Shown piece after piece: positions 31,842-39,685 of a DNA stretch of 49,915 nucleotides. Below the pieces are notes generated by a model. That model saw only the letters and a list, made by a program, of their open reading frames with translations, searched no databases and was not told where the DNA came from. Where the stretch lies: NCBI GenBank assembly GCA_022651245.1, contig JALCQM010000022.1, positions 1 to 49,915 on the forward strand. Reading direction: 5' to 3'. Every line of letters starts with the position of its first letter. Position 1 is the first letter of the stretch. The stretch is from Lactobacillus sp. (GTDB lineage Bacteria > Bacillota > Bacilli > Lactobacillales > Lactobacillaceae). The position numbers and the translations under genes are program-made.

Positions 31842-32828
31842 TTAGTGCGGCAACATATGGTTGTGGTGACTGTGGAATGGCAACATGGCGCCCACGCGTT
31901 CCATGAATTCTTGGTTGATGAAGGAAATGACCGAGCCGATCAAGATGATCACGACCCCGATGATCGTGGTCGTCGTGATCTGTTCGCTTAAAATAATGGC
32001 GGCCATGATCGGGGCTAGGCCGGGTTTGATGAAGAAGACTAACGATGCGGTCGAAACATCAGAGCGTTCCATGGCCAGAAAGTAAAAGGCAAAGCCTAAG
32101 CCGGTCACGCCGATCCCGATGTACGCGAGTAACGGTAAATGTGTCCAGGAAATCCCCGCGATGATTGGGACACGAACAAAGCTTGCGGCCAACTGCGGTG
32201 AACCAGCGAACAACCGGGCGGTGAAAGGTAAGTATGAGAGCCCGATCAGCACCAGTAGCTCGAGCGCCCCTGCGATGAACGTGAAGGCGGTCATCGTGAT
32301 CCCGTTATAGCCGTATTTTTGTGAGCCGCGCCGGGATAAGATACTGTAGAGGCCGAAGGTGACGGCCGAAGACAGTGCCAGCAAAAGGCCGCCAGGATTG
32401 CTCAAGTGGGCGGGGTTGATGATCACGAGTAGCCCGATGACGGAAATGACGACTGAGATGATGCTGGTCCGGCTGAGGTGTTCATGCAGGATCAGAAACG
32501 AAAACAGCAAAGCAAACACCGGGTTGATCGAAAAAATCACCGCGACGGTGGCGGCAGGGGCGGCGATCACGGCGAGTTGATATAACGTCATGCTGATCAA
32601 GACGCACACGAGCCCAGTGGCTAAAAACAAAGGTAAGTGCGGCAAGAGTCGTAACTTGTTGGCGTGAACGGCATGTAATGCAAACGGTGCAAGTACCACC
32701 CCACCAATCAAGAAGCGTAAAAAGTTCAGCTGCAAGGTACCAAAGCTGGCGCCGGCCAATTTCAGTGCGATTTCCATGGAGCTAAACAGTAGTGTGGATA
32801 GTAAAACGTAACCTAATGTTCGTCTCAT
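31842..32828 (-). CDS. EamA/DMT family transporter
   Basis: Membrane exporter of 328 residues with ten predicted helices in two EamA repeats (about 5-140 and 155-300). The second repeat ends in IIGVVIILIGSVISFINQ. The cytoplasmic tail ends in a histidine-rich SHHNHMLPH stretch, which may bind metal. Substrates of such exporters are amino acids, purines or other metabolites; none is indicated. The start at 32828 follows GGAG at nine bases; the longer ORF has no ribosome binding site. Confidence 0.88.
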   Translation of the reverse strand: MRRTLGYVLLSTLLFSSMEIALKLAGASFGTLQLNFLRFLIGGVVLAPFALHAVHANKLRLLPHLPLFLATGLVCVLISMTLYQLAVIAAPAATVAVIFSINPVFALLFSFLILHEHLSRTSIISVVISVIGLLVIINPAHLSNPGGLLLALSSAVTFGLYSILSRRGSQKYGYNGITMTAFTFIAGALELLVLIGLSYLPFTARLFAGSPQLAASFVRVPIIAGISWTHLPLLAYIGIGVTGLGFAFYFLAMERSDVSTASLVFFIKPGLAPIMAAIILSEQITTTTIIGVVIILIGSVISFINQEFMERVGAMLPFHSHHNHMLPH

Positions 32829-33016
32829 TTTTCTCATCTCCGACTTATGAACACATATGAAAACTAGTATATCACCGGTCGTCAAGTGAAACACATTTCA
32901 AAGTTGATGAGAACGGCGATAAACCGCGTCCGAATAGGCCGGAGATCGCTTTCTTTTTTTGTCGTCACGCGGCTATCATGGTACAATAGTTGTATTGAGA
33001 ACTAGGAGGATGCCCC

Positions 33017-33451
33017 GTGGATAAATATTACATCGTGGATCGCTCGATCTTGCCGGATGTGGTTGCCAAGGTAATCGAAGCGCGAACGTTGATCGAAAAC
33101 GGCCAAGTCCGGCAGGTGTCAGAAGCGGTCAAGCAAGTCGGGATCAGCCGGGGAACCTATTATAAGTACAAGGACTATGTGTTCCTGCCAGATGCTGGTC
33201 TCAACCAGCGCAAAGCGGTGATTTCGTTAATGCTACATCACGATCGCGGGATCTTGTCAGAAGTTTTGAATGCCATGTCAGCGGCCGATGCGAGTATTAT
33301 TACGATCAACCAAAACATTCCCATTCATGATTGGGCGAGCGTCGTGATTTCGTTTGATATCTCTCATTTGCAAGGGAGCCTCGATGGCTTGCTGGCCAAG
33401 CTCAAGGAGTCGCGTGGGGTCACAGATGTGAGCTTGATCTCAGTCGAGTGA
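33017..33451 (+). CDS. ACT domain protein, UPF0735/PheB family
   Basis: Protein of 144 residues. The N-terminal half contains a helix-turn-helix-like part (VSEAVKQVGISRGTYYKYKDYVF) and the C-terminal half (about 66-142) an ACT domain (VISLMLHHDRGILSEVLNAMSAADASIITINQNIPI). Such proteins are thought to sense amino acids. In many Firmicutes it is encoded close to homoserine dehydrogenase or threonine genes; here it lies about 3.8 kb from the hom-thr block, which fits a regulatory role there, but this is inference. A clear GGAGG precedes the GTG at 33017. Confidence 0.82.
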   Translation: MDKYYIVDRSILPDVVAKVIEARTLIENGQVRQVSEAVKQVGISRGTYYKYKDYVFLPDAGLNQRKAVISLMLHHDRGILSEVLNAMSAADASIITINQNIPIHDWASVVISFDISHLQGSLDGLLAKLKESRGVTDVSLISVE

Positions 33452-33488
33452 GTGGTAGTCGCTAATAAGCGGCTTTTTTTGTTAGAAA

Positions 33489-33532
33489 AAAATAGGAGCT
33501 ACGCCGCAAATGTAGGCGTAGTCCCTATTTTA
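33489..33532 (-). terminator. Terminator of the SDR gene
   Basis: AAATAGGGACTACGCC pairs with GGCGTAGCTCCTATTTTT-type sequence on the minus strand, in the gap between convergent genes. A second, weaker dyad with a T-run (33459-33480) ends the ACT-domain gene. Confidence 0.65.
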
Positions 33533-33534
33533 GT

Positions 33535-34311
33535 TTACAAGGCGTGGCTGCTGCCACCGTCAACGATCAGGGTTTGGCCGTTGATATAGCGGCCGGCGGG
33601 AGAGGCTAAGAAGACGACCGCGTTCGCAAATTCTTGAGGGGTGCCGAAGCGGCCTAGCGGGATCGTTTTTTGACTGGCGGCTTGTATGGCGGCTACGGAC
33701 TCGCCAGTCGCCTTGGCGCGTGCTTGATCAAGCGCCATGATCCGCTGAGTGGCGATCCGCCCTGGGGCAACGGTGTTGACCGTGATGCCATAGGGGCCGA
33801 ATTCCTTAGACAGGGTCTTGGCGAGGTTGGCGACACCAGCACGCATGACGTTCGACAGGATCAAACCGGGGATCGGTTCCTTGACCGAGGAGCTGGCAAT
33901 ATTGATGATCGCGCCGTGTGTTTCTTTGAGACTAGGCAAAGCGGCCCGGATCGTGCGAATATTGCTGAGCAGATTTTGATTGAAGGCGTGACTCCACGCG
34001 TCGTCATCCAGGTCTTCAAACACAGCCGAGCGAGGCCCGCCGGCGTTATTGACCAGAATATTCAGTGGGCCGAAGTGGGCGATGGTCTCGGCCACTAGCG
34101 CCTTAATCGCGTCTGGATCATTGACGTCGCACAAAACGGCGTGCAAGTTGGGAGAATTGAGCTGCGCACTGGCGGCATCAAGGTTAGCTTGGTTGTGGCT
34201 ACAGATCACGACTTTGGCCCCTTCGTTGAGTAGGGTTTGGGCGGTTGCAAAGCCCAAACCGCGACTGCCGGCAAGAACTAAGGCGATTTGATCAGTTAAG
34301 TTGAGTTCCAT
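33535..34311 (-). CDS. Short-chain dehydrogenase/reductase
   Basis: NAD(P)-dependent oxidoreductase of 258 residues. N-terminal VLAGSRGLGFATAQ is a GxxxGxG-type nucleotide-binding motif, NNAG (88-91) is the structural motif, and the catalytic Ser follows in IINIASSSVKEP. The usual YxxxK is not obvious: at that place the sequence reads SNVMRAGVANLAKTLSKEF, with Met/Arg in the Tyr region. The lysine is retained. This makes the enzyme unusual, and its activity or mechanism may differ from classical SDRs. It is close to the glucose/ribitol-dehydrogenase-like branch. Single gene, ended by a terminator. Confidence 0.8.
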   Translation of the reverse strand: MELNLTDQIALVLAGSRGLGFATAQTLLNEGAKVVICSHNQANLDAASAQLNSPNLHAVLCDVNDPDAIKALVAETIAHFGPLNILVNNAGGPRSAVFEDLDDDAWSHAFNQNLLSNIRTIRAALPSLKETHGAIINIASSSVKEPIPGLILSNVMRAGVANLAKTLSKEFGPYGITVNTVAPGRIATQRIMALDQARAKATGESVAAIQAASQKTIPLGRFGTPQEFANAVVFLASPAGRYINGQTLIVDGGSSHAL

Positions 34312-34336
34312 GGCATTTTTTCCTCCTTATGCATTC

Positions 34337-34366
34337 AAAAAGGGTAAGCCGATTGGTGGCTTACCC
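34337..34366 (-). terminator. Terminator of the hom-aspartokinase operon
   Basis: On the minus strand GGGTAAGCC pairs with GGCTTACCC around an ACCAATC loop and is followed by five T. Confidence 0.8.
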
Positions 34367-34413
34367 GCCATCTGCCGCAATCATAAAGCCCGCGTTTTGA
34401 ACCTGTCAATTGT

Positions 34414-35721
34414 TTAGGTCCCGAAATACGGCTCCGGCGCGTTACGTGTGTGCAGGAAGTTCTGATAGATCGCGTTAAGTGCCCGCGCGTAGTCGGTTGA
34501 GGCAACGCCGATCAATAAGTTGGTATCGCCACTGTTTTGGCTGACGAGGCGCACCGGAATGTTGTTGTCATCGAGGTACGCGAGCAACCGGCCGGCGATG
34601 GCTGGTCGCTTGGCAAGACGTGGTGAAATCGTTGAGATCAACGCGATGTTGGTTTGAATCTCCAGATCATCAGGGGCACAAGCGGCCACGAGATCCGCTG
34701 CGAGGTCGTGCCGTTCGGCGACGGCTAAGGTGCCATGGCAGATCAGGTTCAAGGTGTCGATCGAAGTCGGCATGTAGGCGACTTTGAGGTGGTAGGTCTT
34801 CATGACGGCCAGTGCTTGCTGGATCACTTCCAGGTGCGCGGCGAGCTGGTAACGCTTGAGCGTAATGACGGTATAGTGCCGCCGGCCGGCGATCCCAGTT
34901 AAGGGGCCGTCGAGGTTAGTGGCACGCTCCACTAGGGTCCCGGGATCTTGTGGGGCGTTGGTGTTCAGGATGCGCGTGGGAATGCCTTTGGCCCGGACCG
35001 GCTGGACCGCATCGGCTTGAAACACCGCCGCACCCATGAAGGTCAACTCGCGTAACTCGGCATAGGTGAGTTTGGTGATCGCTTGTGGGGCATGGACGAT
35101 CCGGGGGTCGGCCATCAAGATCCCGGACACGTCGGTCCAGTTTTCGTAAAGTTCCGCATTGAGTAAGTTGGCGAGCCAGGCACCAGAAATGTCAGAACCC
35201 CCGCGCGGCATCAGGTGGATATTGCCGTTGAGATCACCACCATAAAATCCTGGCATGATGAAGTGTGTCGTCGCGTTTCTCAAAGCGGCGGCGCTGGCAC
35301 TGGCATCGAATGCATCGCCATTGAACTTCAAGTAATCCCGCGCGTCTAAAAACGGCCAGTCGAGATATTCAGCGAGTAGGTTGGCGGTCAAAAACTCCCC
35401 GCGAGATACCAAGTAGTCGTGATCATGATGGGCGTCCCATTCGGCCTTGATCGTTGCGACGGCGGCTTCTAAATCATAGTCGAGGCGCAAGGCTGACTTT
35501 AATGGTGCGAGGCGGGCGATGATCGCGGCGAATAACGCATCATCATCACTGGCGGCGATCCGCAAAAGCAGGTCTGTCAGTTTGACCGGGTGCTCGGGAT
35601 CCTTACCGGCCGCAGAGACGACGACTGCTTGGCGCTTAGGATCAGCAGTGAGGATGGCTTTGACTTTATTGAATTGATTGGCGTTGGCCATCGAGGACCC
35701 GCCGAACTTGCAGACTTTCAT
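34414..35721 (-). CDS. lysC: Aspartate kinase
   Basis: First enzyme of the aspartate pathway, 435 residues, phosphorylating aspartate. N-terminal KFGGSSMANANQF is the amino acid kinase nucleotide-binding segment; MPRGGSDISGAWLANLLNAELYENWTDVSGILMADPRIV is the substrate region. Two ACT regions fill the C-terminus (ending around VRLVSQNSGDTNLLIGV). The start at 35721 follows AAAGGAAG. That start lies inside the 3' end of hom, a 56-base overlap in a different frame, so translation is likely coupled. Which effector inhibits it is not visible from sequence. Confidence 0.9.
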   Translation of the reverse strand: MKVCKFGGSSMANANQFNKVKAILTADPKRQAVVVSAAGKDPEHPVKLTDLLLRIAASDDDALFAAIIARLAPLKSALRLDYDLEAAVATIKAEWDAHHDHDYLVSRGEFLTANLLAEYLDWPFLDARDYLKFNGDAFDASASAAALRNATTHFIMPGFYGGDLNGNIHLMPRGGSDISGAWLANLLNAELYENWTDVSGILMADPRIVHAPQAITKLTYAELRELTFMGAAVFQADAVQPVRAKGIPTRILNTNAPQDPGTLVERATNLDGPLTGIAGRRHYTVITLKRYQLAAHLEVIQQALAVMKTYHLKVAYMPTSIDTLNLICHGTLAVAERHDLAADLVAACAPDDLEIQTNIALISTISPRLAKRPAIAGRLLAYLDDNNIPVRLVSQNSGDTNLLIGVASTDYARALNAIYQNFLHTRNAPEPYFGT

Positions 35722-36826
35722 GATTGACTTCCTTTCCGATCCGTAAAATGCTGGCGTGCGGGTGCTCATTTTGGCGGATCACGAGTTCGCCTACGGTGCG
35801 GTCAGCTAGGTACTCGACGGTATCGCCATCGCGCCAGATAAAGTCGCCTCGAAGCATTGCGGCGTCGTTTTTCAAGGTGCGATTGAAGTGGCGCTCCAGG
35901 TGTGGCACGGTCAATGCGATGTCGAGTAGGTCCTGGATGATGGCATGGGCGGTCGGGAGCTGGCCGGCGCCTTGGCCGAAGAATTGCAGCTCGCCGATCG
36001 TCGGGCCATCTAAGCGGATCAAGTTAAAATTATCGGGGCACTGGGCTGCAAGACTCGCTTGTGGCACCAAGGTCGGGGCGATGACGGCCGCGAAGCGATC
36101 GTGTTGGCGGACGGCTTCACCGATCAGGCGAATGGCTAAATCGTGAGCTTTGGCCCAAGCGATGTCTTGTGCAGAAACATTGCGAATGCCAACGGTAGGT
36201 AACGCAAAGTTAGGGGCGGTGTTGAAGGCGATCGCGCCAGAGATCCGCACTTTGTTAGCGACGTCGAGCCCATCGATGTCTGCCGTGGGGTCTTTTTCGG
36301 CGTAGCCTAATTCTTGGGCAGAGGCTAAGGCGGTTTTGAATTCTTCGCCTGTTTTGGCCATTTGGTCGAGAATGTAGTTGCTAGTGCCGTTAAAAATACC
36401 AGACAGTGATTGGATGTCGTCGATGCGGGCCGCATTTTCGAGGTTCTTCAACCAAGGGATACCACCGCCAGTCGTGGCTTCATAGTAGAAATGCACGCCG
36501 TTAGCCGCTGCCGCTTCGGTAAAATCACGTAAATACAAGGCAACGACTGCCTTGTTGGCCGTTACGACGTGCTTGTGCGCGGCTAAGGCTTTGAGAATGT
36601 ATGAATGGGCTGGTTCGATGCCGCCCATGGTTTCCACCACGGCGTCTAAGGCGGGATCGGCTAAGATCGCGTCATAATCTGTGGTTTCGATCGGTAACAT
36701 TGCCGGGCGGTCTTCTTTAGCCAAAACGTGCGTGACTTGAAGTTTTTTTGTTTGGTTCGTTTGCCCAGCAATGATCTTATAGACACCGCTACCGATAGTC
36801 CCTAAACCTAAAATCGCGATCTGCAT
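35666..36826 (-). CDS. hom: Homoserine dehydrogenase
   Basis: Converts aspartate semialdehyde to homoserine, the step leading to threonine and methionine. GLGTIGSG at residues 6-13 binds NAD(P); VVTANKAVV and the catalytic region with GTSNYILDQM and ELGYAEKDPTADIDGLDVANKVRIS are conserved. At 386 residues it is shorter than the about 430 residues of Firmicute enzymes with a C-terminal ACT domain. I see no ACT domain, so feedback inhibition through it appears lost. Its 3' end overlaps the aspartokinase start by 56 bases. It is divergent from thrC. Confidence 0.92.
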   Translation of the reverse strand: MQIAILGLGTIGSGVYKIIAGQTNQTKKLQVTHVLAKEDRPAMLPIETTDYDAILADPALDAVVETMGGIEPAHSYILKALAAHKHVVTANKAVVALYLRDFTEAAAANGVHFYYEATTGGGIPWLKNLENAARIDDIQSLSGIFNGTSNYILDQMAKTGEEFKTALASAQELGYAEKDPTADIDGLDVANKVRISGAIAFNTAPNFALPTVGIRNVSAQDIAWAKAHDLAIRLIGEAVRQHDRFAAVIAPTLVPQASLAAQCPDNFNLIRLDGPTIGELQFFGQGAGQLPTAHAIIQDLLDIALTVPHLERHFNRTLKNDAAMLRGDFIWRDGDTVEYLADRTVGELVIRQNEHPHASILRIGKEVNHESLQVRRVLDGQRQSIQ

Positions 36827-36863
36827 AAGAGCCTCATTTCTGTGTTTTTATATAATAAACACT

Positions 36864-36892
36864 TGTATTTGAATACTGAACAGATTATCATA
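36864..36892 (+). promoter_or_regulatory. Possible thrC promoter and operator in the hom/thrC divergent region
   Basis: TTGTAT (36864-36869), 17 bases, TATCAT (36887-36892) on the plus strand. Just upstream is the dyad GTGTTT-N9-AAACAC (36842-36862), a candidate operator for both directions. No riboswitch-like or T-box structure fits the 106 bases. Confidence 0.4.
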
Positions 36893-36932
36893 GCAGTTAT
36901 CCAAATGCAAACAGAAATTGAGGCGATCTTAC

Positions 36933-38384
36933 ATGTACACCAGTACCCGCGATTCCAAGCTTTCATTGACCAGCCAGCAAGCCCTTAAGACCGGTTTTGC
37001 GCCAGACGGTGGACTGTATGTTTTACCAACGTTCCCGCAGCTCGATCTACGGCAGATGCTGGCGGTTCCTTATCAAGAGCAAGCCGTCCAGGTGCTGTTA
37101 GCGTTGCTGCCCGACTTTGGTGAAGCAACCGTGCGCCAAGCCGTGACGGCAGCTTACGGCGATAACTTTGCCTCAGCTGAGATCACCCCTGTGAAAACAG
37201 TCGGTAGAATCCATTACCTGGAGCTATTCCACGGCCCGACAAGCGCCTTCAAAGACATTGGCCTACAACTATTACCTCGCTTATTACAAGCGTCTCTAGC
37301 CGCAAAAGACCGCGTGTTGATCCTAGCGGCAACGAGTGGGGATACGGGTAAGGCCGCCTTAGAAGGCTTCAAGGACGTGCCGCAAACAGGCATCGCCGCC
37401 TTTTATCCCGATGGTGGTGTTAGCCCGATCCAAGAGCGGCAAATGACCACGACCGGTGGCGACAACACCGCAGTGGCGGCGATCAGTGGTAACTTCGACG
37501 ACGCCCAAACTGCGGTCAAGGCGATGCTTAACGATCGTGCGCTTGCCGCTAAGTTGGCGCCGGCGCAATTGTCGGTCGCTAATTCGATCAACATTGGCCG
37601 GCTAGCTCCCCAAGTGGTTTATTATTTTGCCGCCTACCGGCAACTGGTGCAAGCTGGGACTATCCAGGTCGGTGAAGCCGTGAACTTCACCGTTCCGACT
37701 GGGAATTTTGGCGATGTGTTAGCCGGCTATTACGCCAAGCAGCTGGGCTTGCCGGTCAATAAGTTCATCGTTGCCACCAATGCTAACAGTGAAGTCGCCG
37801 ACTTTTTGGCGACTGGCGTTTATGACCGCAACCGGCAATTCTTGAAGACGAGCTCACCAAGCATGGATATTCAGATTTCCAGCAACTTGGAGCGTCTTCT
37901 CTATTATAAGAGCAACGGCGATAGCGCTTTAGTCGCGCAATTGATGCAGTCGTTGGCAGAAACCGGCCGCTACCAGGTACCGGCGGACTTATTAGCGGCG
38001 ATTCAAGAGGACTTCATTGGGGACAAGGCGGTCGATCATGAGGTAGAAGCCGCAATCCGCTCGGTGGCAGATGCGCAAGACTACCTGATGGATCCCCACA
38101 CAGCGGTCGGCTACGTCGTCCAACAGCGTTTAGCGATTGCTGGGCCAACGGTGTTATTGTCGACCGCCAGTCCGTTTAAGTTCCCTCAAGTAGTGGCTGA
38201 AGCGGCCTTAGGGGAACATTACAGTGATGGGTTTGAGGCGATGCAAGTGTTATCGGCAGCTTATCAACTCCCGATTCCAGCCCCACTGGCGCAGTTGGCT
38301 GACTTACCGGTTCGCCATCACCAGCTGTTGGCGCCAGAGCAGATGCCCGATTTTGTACGCCAACTTGCCAAGGAGGTCTTGTGA
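36933..38384 (+). CDS. thrC: Threonine synthase
   Basis: PLP enzyme of 483 residues making threonine from O-phosphohomoserine. The PLP-binding lysine is Lys107 in PTSAFKDIG; the SGDTGKAALEGF motif holds the phosphate of the cofactor. Long N-terminal extension and length suit the ThrC class II found in Gram-positives. The start at 36933 follows GAGG at nine bases; the TTG five codons earlier covers the ribosome binding site. It overlaps thrB by ATGA. Confidence 0.95.
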   Translation: MYTSTRDSKLSLTSQQALKTGFAPDGGLYVLPTFPQLDLRQMLAVPYQEQAVQVLLALLPDFGEATVRQAVTAAYGDNFASAEITPVKTVGRIHYLELFHGPTSAFKDIGLQLLPRLLQASLAAKDRVLILAATSGDTGKAALEGFKDVPQTGIAAFYPDGGVSPIQERQMTTTGGDNTAVAAISGNFDDAQTAVKAMLNDRALAAKLAPAQLSVANSINIGRLAPQVVYYFAAYRQLVQAGTIQVGEAVNFTVPTGNFGDVLAGYYAKQLGLPVNKFIVATNANSEVADFLATGVYDRNRQFLKTSSPSMDIQISSNLERLLYYKSNGDSALVAQLMQSLAETGRYQVPADLLAAIQEDFIGDKAVDHEVEAAIRSVADAQDYLMDPHTAVGYVVQQRLAIAGPTVLLSTASPFKFPQVVAEAALGEHYSDGFEAMQVLSAAYQLPIPAPLAQLADLPVRHHQLLAPEQMPDFVRQLAKEVL

Positions 38385-39280
38385 TGTTCAAGGTGACAGT
38401 TCCTGCAACCAGTGCCAATCTTGGCGTCGGCTATGACGTGATGGGCTTAGCCTTATCGTTGTCGTTGACGGTCACATTCAGTCCGCAACCGGCCGGGGTC
38501 ACCGTCACCGGCGGGGAACCCCGATTTCAAAATGCAGATAATCTGATCTATCGCGCCTTCGTGCGTGGCTGCCAGGCGTTATCGCAACCGGTTCCTGGCG
38601 TGCATCTCGACGTCGTCAGTGAGATCCCCGCTGCCCGTGGGCTTGGCAGTTCCGCAGCCTGCATTGTTGCGGGCTTAGTCGGGGCCAACCAGTGGTTTGG
38701 TGAACCGCTCGACCGGCTGGGCGTGTTGCAATTGGCCACGGCGATGGAAGGCCATCCGGATAACGTGGCCCCGGCCATTTTCGGGCAGCTGGCGGCGACC
38801 ATTATGGCAGCTGAAAAACCAGTCGTCGCCCATTATCAAGTCCATCCTAGCTGGCATTTTGCCGTTGTGATCCCGGATACCCCGCTGAGTACCGCAGAGG
38901 CCCGTGCCGTCTTGCCGACACAGATGAGCTACGCGGAAGCATCTTATCAAATGGGCCACTGTACGCTGGCTTGTACCGCTTTGGAGCGCGGTGACCACGA
39001 CTTATTACAAGCGGCGTTGCAAGATAAAATGCAAGAGCCGTACCGCGCAAAACTGATTCCGGATTTTGACCAAGTGCGTGCGTTAGGCGCGAGTTTGGAC
39101 ATTCCGGTGGTGATTTCTGGTGCCGGGTCCACCATGTTAGCCATTTCCGGGGATGGCCACCGCCTGCAACGGTTCGTCAATCAAGCGCGGATGCAACATC
39201 CGAACTGGCAAGTGCAAGCCTTGGCGATCGCACAACACGGCTATCAAGTCGGTGGGGCCTCGTGCGCCGTCGCCGAATAA
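38384..39280 (+). CDS. thrB: Homoserine kinase
   Basis: GHMP-family kinase of 298 residues that phosphorylates homoserine for ThrC. The ATP-binding motif is PAARGLGSSAACIVAGLVGAN (about 86-106); the substrate motif is VTVPATSANLGVGYDVMGLAL, and GAGSTMLAIS closes the site. The start at 38384 lies seven bases after AGGAGG, in a TGATG overlap with the thrC stop; the GTG immediately upstream is the alternative. It is the last gene of thrCB and is followed by a perfect hairpin terminator. Confidence 0.94.
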   Translation: MFKVTVPATSANLGVGYDVMGLALSLSLTVTFSPQPAGVTVTGGEPRFQNADNLIYRAFVRGCQALSQPVPGVHLDVVSEIPAARGLGSSAACIVAGLVGANQWFGEPLDRLGVLQLATAMEGHPDNVAPAIFGQLAATIMAAEKPVVAHYQVHPSWHFAVVIPDTPLSTAEARAVLPTQMSYAEASYQMGHCTLACTALERGDHDLLQAALQDKMQEPYRAKLIPDFDQVRALGASLDIPVVISGAGSTMLAISGDGHRLQRFVNQARMQHPNWQVQALAIAQHGYQVGGASCAVAE

Positions 39281-39295
39281 GCGCAATTAATGTTG

Positions 39296-39347
39296 AAATC
39301 CCCCTGCAAGCCCATTCTCACTTGAAAATGGGCTTGCAGGGGGATTT
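39296..39347. terminator. Terminator between thrB and the Y-polymerase operon
   Basis: A perfect 21-bp stem beginning AAATCCCCCTGCAAGCCC with an eight-to-ten base loop. The A/T ends give T-runs on both strands. Confidence 0.85.
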
Positions 39348-39361
39348 TGTGCGGAAACGGG

Positions 39362-39685
39362 TTATTGCTCGGCTCGCCGTGGTTTGGCCTCGATGCGGTG
39401 GCCGGTGCTGGGCCAGCGCTGGTTGGCGAAGCCAGTATAGGTGATGGTGAAGTGGAGTCGCTGGCTGAGCGCGTGCAATAGCGCCTCCAAAGCAGCCAGG
39501 TCATAGGTGGTCAGCGTGTGTAAGGGCACCGAATGGAGCCGGTGGCCGCGGGGTTGCCAATTGAAAAAAAGGTTGTACGTTTTTTGGTAATGGTCATTTG
39601 CTACGAGCAACCAGTAGCGGGTGTTGCGCTGACGGGTAAACAGCGGCGCAATACGGGATAAGATCAGGTTCAGTTCGTCAGGCAT
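39362..39685 (-). CDS. Small protein encoded behind the Y-family polymerase
   Basis: Protein of 107 residues overlapping the 3' end of the polymerase gene by eight bases, so it is translated from the same SOS-controlled message. GGAGG precedes the ATG. The N-terminal part is basic with FTRQRNTRYWLLVANDHYQ; the C-terminus ends PSTGHRIEAKPRRAEQ. I do not recognise a family, and it is not a YolD-like partner as seen in Bacillus UmuC loci. Its coupling makes an accessory role in translesion synthesis a fair inference. Confidence 0.65.
   Translation of the reverse strand: MPDELNLILSRIAPLFTRQRNTRYWLLVANDHYQKTYNLFFNWQPRGHRLHSVPLHTLTTYDLAALEALLHALSQRLHFTITYTGFANQRWPSTGHRIEAKPRRAEQ

Noticed and set aside
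36827-36932. T-box or threonine riboswitch upstream of the thr genes
   Set aside because: Only about 100 bases between divergent genes, no T-box consensus, no terminator.
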